Assembly: GCA_024196135.1 (NCBI GenBank)
Contig: JAMQCK010000609.1
Coordinates: forward strand, 1-19,202
Direction: 5' to 3'
Length of the DNA stretch: 19,202 nt
From: Pleurotus ostreatus/Saccharomyces cerevisiae fusant
Taxonomy: Eukaryota; Opisthokonta
Positions 9,137-18,914 of the stretch are shown here, in pieces. Under the pieces are notes generated by a model. That model was not told the DNA's origin and did no database searches. It saw nothing but the letters and a program-made list of their open reading frames with translations. A program made the translations under genes and the position numbers. Numbering within the stretch: the first letter of the stretch is position 1; every line of letters begins with the position of its first letter.

Positions 9137-11237
9137 TCAGGCAAGTCGTAAAGACCGCATAGGATTACCATCGAAAAACTTGCGGACTGTTTTGAGACAG
9201 TTCCCGTTGGTAAGAGTGAAGTCAAGAGTGGTCGAGTCGCGTGGTAAGGAAGCCAAGAGTCTCTCGCACGAATGAGCAGAGATGAGGCGGAGTACGGAAG
9301 GAAAAGTAGCAAGCTGCGCTTGCGCTGCGCGACCTAACAGCCCAGGCATATCCGAACCCGACTCATCATCCGGAATCACAGGTCCCGCCACCAAAACAGC
9401 TAATCTGCTGCAGAGCAGTGGCAACGCCTCCACGGTCGCCTCGGACACTTCCGTCAGGATCTCCAGGATGTGCAGCTTTTCCAGGGGAAAGATCTGCAGG
9501 CGAGTGAGCGTGGTCGCACCTTCAAGCCGAACATGGTGGAGACGCGACATGGCCATCCTGATAGACTGCCGCTCCTGCGCAGCGGTATTGCTAGAATCGA
9601 TCGCGCCATCGTCTACGTGAAACTTGACGGACGCGACGGTCAAGTTTCCCAAGTGCGGAACCAGACGAAGAAGCGTCTGGATAAGCGCATCCTTGCCGTC
9701 TGATTCACCACCTCTGACGGTAGATGCGTGTACTCCTAGGGAGATTTCCTTCAAGGGGAGTTGCGAAGCCTCGCAGACGTCGACGACATCGCTCAGCCCT
9801 TCAGTGAACGGTTGGGCGGATGGGTTTCTCAGCTGGGACCTCCTCCCAACGCGAATGAGAAGGTTGCGGTCGACGAAAGCACCGGCCTGGACTTTGGTCT
9901 CCTCAAACCAAAGGCATGTCAGTTCGACATCCGCGGCGGCCTGCGCAACTCCAGGTCCAACGTCGCTGCCGTCGTGGTTGTCGGAGCGATCAGAAATGCG
10001 CCCATCCGCCGGCTCAGCATGGTCGTGCGATGTGGATGTCGCATCTACCGTCGCCAGCGAAGGAGGTGCATTCTCAGCGGAGGTGCTAGGCTGCTGCTGT
10101 CCCGCTTCGGACCTCGGGACGACGTTCGGAGTAGAATGCGGAACAGAAATATCTCCCGACAGAAGGGACGTGCGAGGCGAGTGTTCCGAGTCATACGAAA
10201 ACGACGAAGGAGAGGGCGTTAGCCCTTCGGAATGGTCGTCCGTGCTGGCAGCCTCAGAAACTTCAACCTGGTGATAGTGGCGCGGCGAATTGGCCGCCAT
10301 AGCGTCGGTGGCAGCATGGGCAGGTCGGTCGGAAGGCGAGCTCTCCTCGCTGGAATGGGGGCTGGAGAGATAGCTCGAACCGCCGACGTCGCGCGAGGAG
10401 CTCGCCTGCTGGCCATCATCCGCATCTTGCGCTGTCGAAGTCCCCTGCTGCTCCCCGACCGAGGCAGGTACGTCCTCCCATCCTCCTTCTCCTGCCGAGC
10501 GAGACAGAAATAGATCTCCCAGAGAAATATGATGACGGCGTCGACGACCGCTGGTCCATGCACTTCGTCGAGGCGATCGAAAGACGCGCCAGCCGAACCT
10601 GGTCTCAAACATGACATCTCGTCCCCGAACATAACCGCGCCTAGGGCGGGGCTGGCTCCGGGGGTCGTCAACATGAGGGATCTCCGAGCTGATAGAGGAA
10701 GCGACATTGTCGGACGAGTCTGAAGGCGAAGAAGGGGCTTCATCGAGTACATCATCACTTTGATTAGACGGAAGACTGATTGGGCGGGGTGCAGCCTGGC
10801 CGACGACTTCGGGTGGCTCTGGTCTCAGCCCTGTGGGAAGCGAATTGGGGTCGAAGTCGTTACCTGCAAAGCCCGTCACAACTTGAGGAGAAGTAGGCGT
10901 CAGTCTCTCAAAGCCTTGCACGAGGATACCGTTCGTTTGCTCGATCGCGTGCAGGACCTCGTCCGTACGGGTGAGAGCGGCAGTCGTGTTGTGCGCGATG
11001 ATGTCAAGGGCAGGGCTGATTGTGGCAACGGTGTCGTGAGATACGCGAGAGCGACGCGTCAGAAGCGAGCGTAGCCCGGGAATGTGGCGTATGAGGGAAT
11101 CGCGAAAGTTCCGGCTCCTAGTCAAGGGCGGCGGCGCGGGCGCCGGACCAGCCGGCGGAGTGTCGCTCGTGCCATCGAGGTTCACTGAAGGTTGAATAAG
11201 TCGGAAAGGATATGTGGCTAAGGGAGGTATACGCACT
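9137..11237 (-). CDS. Partner protein, M2 (682 aa), split start codon
   Basis: Coding parts A11237 and 11184-9137, with a 52-nt intron (11185-11236, GTGCGT...TTCAG) between A and TG of the start codon. The next in-frame Met is residue 192. N-terminus MNLDGTSDTPPAGPAP; Arg-rich RHIPGLRSLLTRRSR (about 33-47); helical ALDIIAHNTT...LTRTDEVLHAIEQTN (about 59-85); LPTGLRPEPPEV (116-127). The linker contains a basic insertion absent from M3 (SGRRRRHH, about 212-219, nuclear-signal-like) and SPRTSLLS / SVPHSTPN motifs shared with M3. The C-terminal domain at 422-682 keeps NLLIRVGRRSQL, LHHVRLEG, LVAGP and SCERLLASLPRDS but is clearly more divergent from M1 than M3 is. Unrecognised family; cellular role unknown. 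Confidence 0.75.
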
Positions 11238-11333
11238 GTCGTGACTCGCTGAAATGCGTGTAGTATCAGAGAGAAGTATCAGAGAATGGATCAGTCGTTC
11301 AGGACGTCGGCGAAGTCGTGAGCGTGGATGAGG

Positions 11334-11365
11334 TCGTGAAGGCGCCAGGCCGTTCGTGAGTCCGT
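11334..11365 (-). promoter_or_regulatory. Conserved 32-nt 5' leader block of M2 partner gene
   Basis: Identical over 32 nt to the M3 block (16130-16161). It lies 97 nt upstream of the start-codon A in transcript direction. The leader from TATA to 11237 contains no ATG. Its protein-like frame reads TDSRTAWRLHDLIHAHDF and then stops, out of frame with the main gene. Confidence 0.6.
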
Positions 11366-11405
11366 GAGCGTATGAGGGGGTTGCTGCTGGATAAGAAGTG
11401 CAGAG

Positions 11406-11481
11406 CTTATAAGCGCGGGGTTTCTTGAAGTCGGTATCCCGGCAGACAATAGCGCTCAACAAAAGACGTAGATGCTATTGT
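11406..11481 (-). promoter_or_regulatory. Partner-gene promoter, M2
   Basis: CTTATAAG (11406-11413), 32-nt gap, ACAATAGC (11446-11453), 20-nt spacer with CAACAAAAG, GCTATTGT (11474-11481). It is the same architecture as M1 and M3. Further upstream a palindrome GAAGCGCTTC (11540-11549) and GGAGCCACATTTGCTTGTC (11571-11589) are shared with M3. Confidence 0.75.
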
Positions 11482-12110
11482 TCCCTGAATACTTCCAGCC
11501 GCTGTGGGGAGCCCCCGGTTCAAACTACATCGCCGTCCGGAAGCGCTTCGACCCGCAACACAATATATCCGGAGCCACATTTGCTTGTCCCCGCTTACTG
11601 AAAACGAGAAGAGGGGTTAACATTTTATATCTCACTGTAAGACGAATGATGCTCACCTCTTAAGATGTCCCTGCGTGCGAGTAGCAGGGAAGGCGCCGCA
11701 CGTGCAAAGCTGGAAATCAGTCGGCAAAGTAGTACACATTCATAACAGCAGCTCTCTGATTGTATTCCAGTGCAGTTTGCCGCAATCTCAGGGAATGTGG
11801 GCGCCCCGAAGTAAGAGTAGGATTGGGTCGTCGCGGACGGTCCGGCGAAGATAAAAGCGCATCACCGTCTATTGAAGTTCAATAAGACGATGCCAATGAC
11901 TTCCTGCATCGGATTCTCCCAAGAGAAGAGAGCGGAGAGGTAGAGATCCGCTAGAGCGTGCATTCGTTCGAGGTGATGGTCGAGGACAATGGGCGGCAGG
12001 TGCCGAACGTGCCGCGCTCGTGGCAAATGGGTGACCGTTACCATGTCACACCATTGTTTTTCCCTCGCCTCCCACCGATACTCTTTCGAGCGCAAGACCG
12101 CGTAAAAAGG
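11482..12110. repeat. Intermodule repeat, copy 1 (paired with 16279-16905)
   Basis: Upstream region of the M2 partner gene, alignable along its length with 16279-16905; for example CTCACTGTAAGACGAATGAT and GTGCCGAACGTGCCGCG occur in both copies in the same order. It is therefore part of the duplicated unit. On the - strand several frames stay open in both copies, such as one reading PSLLLARRDIL and another reading RHVRHLPP...HHL. However, the differences are spread over all codon positions and one pair of frames is offset by 2 nt, so I do not call a gene. It could be a decayed gene or long regulatory DNA. Confidence 0.6.
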
Positions 12111-12449
12111 TGTGAATTAGCAGGATACGTAAAGCTTCATGCGAGTCATTGGGATGCATGAATCCTCAACTACGATCTTGGACACTTCGACCACGAACTG
12201 CATCCATGAACTTGAATAGGAGTAATACCGCACGATTCCTGTGAGTTCCCTTCATCTGGCACCGTACTCTACTGTAGCACGGCTATAGTAGAGCTTAATT
12301 TTTGAATTATTGGTCCGACAGTATGTAGTGTATGAGCATCGGATGGTGACCGAAGTTGAACAGCCGTCGCGTCTTTGTCACGTGTCCGTGTGCTTCCGGT
12401 CGCGTGCCATCAGGAAGCGGCCCGTTCTCGACTCCTTCCCTTCTTGTCC
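12111..12449. other. Intergenic region upstream of M3 F-box gene
   Basis: No gene recognised. The stretch is AT-richer around 12290-12330. Apart from the hairpin at 12267-12293, the only structure seen is a CACGTG hexamer (12379-12384) and, from about 12400, sequence shared with the region upstream of the M2 F-box promoter (GTGCCATCA, GCGGCCCG, CTCCTTCCCTTCTTGTCCA). Confidence 0.45.
12267..12293. repeat. Hairpin-forming inverted repeat
   Basis: Arms CTCTACTGTAG (12267-12277) and CTATAGTAGAG (12283-12293) pair over 11 bp with one G-T wobble around a CACGG loop. T-rich DNA follows. No counterpart was seen in the other intermodule regions. It may be a remnant of a small element. Confidence 0.45.
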
Positions 12450-12500
12450 ACAATTGACATGTACGAGTTGAATAGGCTTCCCACCCTCACGTCATATATA
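12450..12500 (+). promoter_or_regulatory. F-box gene promoter, M3
   Basis: ACAAT core at 12450-12454 and TATATA at 12495-12500, again offset by 45 nt. The following sequence (ATGCGCCCTCCCAAC, 12509 on) closely matches M2 but is probably upstream of the transcription start. Confidence 0.6.
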
Positions 12501-12654
12501 GATAGCAATGCGCCCTCCCAACGAAGGAACTCTTGCCTGACACCCCCTCTCTACTTGCCATCTCGCTGAGACCGTTACTTGCGCTGGAGTGCCGTAAGTG
12601 TGTTGGATATGTCCGCGAGCCTTCGACAAAGCTGTCTGACCAGACCATGCAGGG

Positions 12655-14264
12655 ATGTGCTCCGAGAAAAGGCTCATGTATGCACCAATTGCGCATGATG
12701 TCTACGACAGGATGAACGACGCGGGTGAGCTTCTCACTCAGCGACATTGCTAGGCTTACCGATAGCATCACAGGCCATCCCTTGCCCCGTCCTGATATCC
12801 CTGCTGGCACGGACGTTGTCGCATCGGGCGAAAGTGAGCAGACATCCTTCTTCTTCATTGATGGTGCTCATGACCTCCGAGAAGGATCCGACACGACTAC
12901 CCACGAGAAGCACGGCCTTCACCTCACTCGCGCTCGACGCAAGATTGGCGCTGTCGACGGGCCTGAAAGCGCGCCTTTCTGCTCTTCTCGTACGTGGATA
13001 TATAACCCTTGCAGGATGGTGCATTATAATACTTCTCGCAGCGCCCGAAATAGCACGCGAAGCGTCCATTCGTGCTCAGCCTCCCATCGACCGTCTCCCG
13101 CATGAGTTACTCTGCGAAATCTTCCTTCTCACAGGCGACCGATGCCCTGCATCCTACTTCCCCCGCGATCCAGGCCTTCACGACAACGATATCAAGCCAC
13201 CCTCAGTACACTTCTACAGCATGGCCGCAGTTCTCCTCGGGCGTGTCTGCGTGCGATGGATGCGCGTCACGCGTGGCTTTCCCGCGTTGTGGACCACTGT
13301 TGATGTGCTTTTCCCTACCAGAGCGGCCACCGCCATACTGAAACGCTGCCTGAAATACTCAGCTGAGCTCCCTCTCGCGCTCTGGATCAGCAAGAGCTTA
13401 AGGCCCGAAGGTGGATGCGAAGGACTCGACGATCGCTTCATGCGCCTCGCCGCCGCCAATGCGCATCGATGGGCGGAAATATCGATTGAACTGTGCGATC
13501 AACGTGATATCCTGCGACCTCTGGCCGAACTGCCACCTGGGTCGTTCAGTGCGCTTGAAAGAGCCCGCGTAGATTTTTCGATGTTCAGGGCGGGTCCTGA
13601 CACCCTGGACACGCTGCTCTGGAAGTCCTTCCTTTGTTCCCCTCATCTTGTTGCAGTCGACTTCGCTCGTGCGGAGTACATTCGCACCGGCATTCCTTCG
13701 GCGCCTCTACAACAGTTGACAGAGCTCGGCTTGCAGTTCGCCGAACCAGAGATTATACCTCTCATATTCCGCACCTGCTTCGCCCTTGAGGTACTCTGCA
13801 TCGACATATACGTGTCGCCAATTAGCTCGGAGCGCAGCGAGACGACTCTTATCGAGACTCCTGTTTGCCTTCCGCGACTACGATCCCTGACGCTATGTGG
13901 ACCGCACGATTGGACACAGATATTCAACTGCCTAACCGTGCCTGCGCTTAACCGCCTCTGCCTGTCGCACACCGAGATCTGGCATGCTGAAATAGAGAGC
14001 ATGCTCCGACGATCCGCTGCTCGCATCGTAATGCTCAGCATCCATTGGCCCGCAACAAACCAAGCGGACAAGATTCTGGATTTACTACATAGCGAGGTCA
14101 TGCGTCATCTCCGGGTCGTGCGCTACCAGTGCGGATATCCGGGAGAGTCGCGCATGGGATGGGAGGATACGTTTAATTTGCAGCCATTTGTTCCATCGCA
14201 TGTCGTATTTACTACGTGGTTTGCGGACACAGAAGGCGCGTATGCGCGGGTATGTAGCTGGTAA
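12655..14264 (+). CDS. F-box / leucine-rich-repeat-like protein, M3
   Basis: Third F-box adaptor copy, 502 aa from exons 12655-12724, 12774-12989 and 13042-14264. A 5'-untranslated intron (12594-12652) ends two bases before the ATG. The N-terminal region (1-110; MYAP, EKHGLHLTRARRKI, SAPFCSS) and its introns resemble M2. The F-box (about 111-165; IDRLPHELLCEIFLLTGD, LLGRVCVRWMRVTRGFPALW) and the leucine-rich-like C-terminal half resemble M1 more (MRLAAANAHRWAEISIEL, IESMLRRSAAR, IHWPA), ending with GWEDTFNLQPFVPSHV. So the gene is a mosaic. A longer frame starting at 12747 reads through introns 2 and 3 without a stop; I prefer the spliced model because exon lengths and phases match M2. The stop lies 68 bp from that of the convergent partner. 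Ubiquitin-ligase role by family only. Confidence 0.85.
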
Positions 14265-14332
14265 TTGCGCAGAGCCTACGTACCGGGGACAGCAGACAGT
14301 ACGGTATATACGTGTATCTACACAAAGTTCCC

Positions 14333-16031
14333 TTATTCAAGGCGTACAGTCCATGTAGTCTGTGCGCCAAATGCGTCCGGAAGATCAAAAAGCGAACGCG
14401 CATCATACAGGGTGAGATGAAGCTCGACGGAGTTGCGAGGAACGAAATCTAGTAGCCGCGTGCAGGCGTGATTGGCCTTGATGTGCATGACGGTAGGGAC
14501 CGCTGGAGGTGGGCCATCGCGGGAGTTCTGTCGCGGCTTCCGTAGGCAATTGGCGTTAAATTGATCGACAGGACCTGCTGCAAGAAAGTGCAGCTTCTCG
14601 CTGCAGCGCATCAGGAGAACCATGACATCGTCCTCGGTGATGTGCGTCAGGAACTCCAGGGAGCATAGATTTGCCAACGGAAACGCATCGAGGCGTGCCG
14701 CTGTGGCCTCCCCCTCAACGCGAAGGTGGGCAAGACGAGAGAAGGAACCGGCAATCAGGGACCTCTGCCGCGAGTCGTTAGTATTGAGCGCACCAGCGAT
14801 CTTGAAGGAGACGGAGCAAATGAAGAACAGGTGCAGATAAGGGCGAATTGCATACAGGAGGGATTCCAGCGCGTCTCCGCCGTTCAATGTCCCGCCACTG
14901 ACCAGGACTTGAAGTATCTCCAGCTGAAGCTGCGTTAGGTCCTGGCGACGTGCTTCAATGACATGGAGGAGCGTGTTGACCCCTTGGGAAAATGGCTGCG
15001 ACGATGAGTCCTGCAACTGCGACTTTTTCCCCACGCGGATCAACAGCTTGCGTCCAATGTAAGGGCCTTCCTTCGCGAGGACATCGTGGCAGTGGATGTG
15101 CGTCGGGTCTTGGTCTTGCTCGGATGCACTGCGAAGAGCATTGCTAGGTCCCCCATTGGCGCCGTCGCGAGATTGCGCAGCAGCGGCGTCAAGAAGGGTT
15201 CCATCTTGCATAGGCAAAGAAGGACCAGGAAGTTCTCCTTGCGAAGAAGCTCTTGCATCAGCAGAAAAGCCGCTGGGCTGCTGTCCCGCTTCAGCATCCG
15301 GGCTAGCATTCGGAGTAGAATGCGGGACAGAAGGATCATCAGATAGAAGCGACGTGCGAGGCGAGTGGCTCAAGTCACTCGGAAGTGACGAAGAGGAAGG
15401 CGTCAGCCGGTCAGCTGCAAGCTCTTCCGGATGGCCGTCGGTTGCGTCTGAAGCTTCGCCGTCGATCTGGTGACCCTTTGGACTTCTCATGACAGCGGCA
15501 AGGGCTACGCGCGCGGACTGGTCGAAGAGCGAATGAGGGCCTTCGCCGTATGAAGCACGACTCTGGTCGGGCGGAAGAGAGATGGGCGTGTGTGCGGCTT
15601 GGCCGATGACTTCGGGCGGCTCTGGTCTCAGCCCGGGTGGAAGCAAGTTAGGGTCGACGTCGGGACCTGCGAGCCCTTTCCCACCTTGAAAAAGAGTGAG
15701 CACCAGTCTTTCGAAGCCTTGCACCAGGATTTCGTTCGTCTGCTCGACCGCGTGCAGGGCATCGTCCGTACGAGTCAACAAAGTTGTCGTGTTGTGTGCG
15801 ATGATGTCGAGGGCAGAATCGTTCGTGGCGATGAGGTCGTGGGATGCGCGAGAGGAATGCGCAAGAGAGTATGGCCCGGGAGTGTGGCGTCTGAGGGAGT
15901 CGCTAAGATTCGGTCTCCTGGACAAGGATGACGTTGCAGGCGCCGGACCAGCCGAAGAAGTGTTGCCCCTGTCATTGAGATCCACTGCAGATTGTGAGAG
16001 TTAGCGAGAGGTCAAGGGAGGTACACGCACT
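14333..16031 (-). CDS. Partner protein, M3 (550 aa), split start codon
   Basis: Shortest full copy. Coding parts A16031 and 15984-14333; the 46-nt intron 15985-16030 (GTGCGT...CTGCAG, with GCTAAC branch-like site) divides A from TG. The next in-frame Met is residue 166. The N-terminus (MDLNDRGNTSSAGPAP, ALDIIAHNTT, EQTNEILVQGFERL, PPGLRPEPPEVIGQAA) follows M2 closely, as does the first part of the linker (HSPRTSLLS, SVPHSTPN). The C-terminal domain at 294-550 follows M1 (GRKLLIRVGKKSQL, EARRQDLTQL, VSGG, AARLDAFPL, FLAAGPVD, VPRNSVELHLTL). About 130-190 linker residues present in M2 are missing around residues 150-170. Function is unknown. Enolase is the next gene upstream on the same strand, about 1.2 kb away, with its own promoter. 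Confidence 0.75.
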
Positions 16032-16129
16032 GTCGAGACTCGTAAGAGATGCGTGTGGTATCAGAGAGACGTGGCTGCGAGTTTTAACGGTAGTTCAGGA
16101 CGTCGTAGAAGTTGTGGGCGTGTAGGAGG

Positions 16130-16161
16130 TCGTGAAGGCGCCAGGCCGTTCGTGAGTCCGT
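16130..16161 (-). promoter_or_regulatory. Conserved 32-nt 5' leader block of M3 partner gene
   Basis: Identical to the M2 block over 32 nt and 99 nt upstream of the start-codon A. The leader between TATA and 16031 contains no ATG. The protein-like frame (TDSRTAWRLHDLLHAHNF) ends at a TAA and is out of frame with the main gene. Confidence 0.6.
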
Positions 16162-16202
16162 AAAGGTAGGAGGGTCGTTACTGCTGGATGAAATGTGCAG
16201 AG

Positions 16203-16278
16203 CTTATAAGTGCGAAATTCCTTGAGGTGTTTATTCCAGCAGACAATAGCGCTCAACAAAAGACGTAGGTGCTATTGT
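16203..16278 (-). promoter_or_regulatory. Partner-gene promoter, M3
   Basis: CTTATAAG (16203-16210), 32-nt gap, ACAATAGC (16243-16250), 20-nt spacer, GCTATTGT (16271-16278). Spacing is identical to M1 and M2. Confidence 0.75.
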
Positions 16279-16905
16279 TCCCTGAATACTTCGAGCCGCT
16301 GAGGGAGCCCGGTTGTAACATCGCCGTCCGGAAGCGCTTCGCCCCGCAACACAATATGACCGGAGCCACATTTGCTTGTCACCGCTTACTGAAAACGAGA
16401 TGGGGAGTTCATACTGTCTATCTCACTGTAAGACGAATGATACTCACCTTTCAAGATGTCCCTACGTGCGAGTAGCAGGGAAGGCGCCGCATGTGCGGAG
16501 CTGGTTATCAGTCGGCGTATAGTCTGTCGGCAAGGTAATACACATTCATAGCTCTCGCATCGTATTCCAGTGCAGTTTGCCGCCATCTCACGGAATGTGG
16601 GCACCCCGAAGCAAGGGCATGAACGGGTCGTCGCCGACGGTCCGGAGAGAATAAAGCGCGTTACCGTATATTCATGTTCAGTAAGACGAGCCAGCCGAGT
16701 TTCTGAATCAAGTCCGTCCAATTGAGTGGAACGCAGACCAAGGGATCCGTAGGAGCATGCGTCGGCTTGAGGTGATGGTGGAGGACAAAGGGCGGCAAGT
16801 GCCGAACGTGCCGCGTTCGTGGTTTCAGTGACCGTCACCATGTCACGCTATTGTTCTTTGGCCGAGCTTCTCGCCGCCCACCGATGAACTGCTTTGAACG
16901 CGACG
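16279..16905. repeat. Intermodule repeat, copy 2 (paired with 11482-12110)
   Basis: Diverged duplicate of the M2 upstream region with small insertions and deletions; shared landmarks include GAAGCGCTTC (about 16330-16339), GGAGCCACATTTGCTTGTC (16361-16379), GTGCGAGTAGCAGGGAAGG and GTGCCGAACGTGCCGCG. Similarity fades after about 16905, where the next F-box gene of a further module would be expected but is missing. This marks the right end of the array. Confidence 0.6.
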
Positions 16906-17261
16906 CTGAGTACATCCTTGGTACTTGGATCATATGTGGAACGAGTCACTAGAAAACCAAGCGTCAAAGCAGGCGGCCAGTGGCGGAGATGAAAAAGACA
17001 TTGACGCCTATTGTACCGAATGGGGCATGCGAGGAACAATGTCATTTTCCCAGATTTTTCTTCAGCAGCCACGAACGAGCCACATCTCATTGGTCAGTCT
17101 TCGGAAAGTATCACACGATCTACCCCAGTTCATGATCACAGGCGTCGTTAGCAGATGAATCAACAGCGAACCAATTTCACTGCATGTCTATGGTGTGCGT
17201 ACGAGTACAACATTATTTTTCTACTTCCACAAAGTCCATCCCGTCAGTAAAGTACAAAATT
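16906..17261. other. Spacer between array and enolase 3' end
   Basis: No gene recognised. The last about 50 nt, next to the enolase stop, should include the enolase 3' untranslated region; I see no firm polyadenylation signal. Confidence 0.4.
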
Positions 17262-18858
<1,597 letters not shown>

Positions 18859-18905
18859 GGTGGTTGTGGGAGAGGCTGATGAGGAGCGTCGGAGCGGATT
18901 GCGCG

Positions 18906-18914
18906 CCTTTTATC
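18906..18914 (-). promoter_or_regulatory. Enolase TATA element
   Basis: GATAAAAGG on the - strand, about 50 nt upstream of the ATG. The inferred leader is short and pyrimidine-rich (CCTCTCCCACAACCACC before ATG), as is common in strongly expressed fungal genes. Confidence 0.55.

Noticed and set aside
12747..13041. An uninterrupted upstream extension of the M3 F-box frame from an ATG at 12747
   Set aside because: That ATG lies inside intron 2 of the model supported by M2 (same 70-nt first exon, matching phases). The extension has no counterpart in M1 or M2, and its Leu/Ala-rich stretch reads across intron 3.
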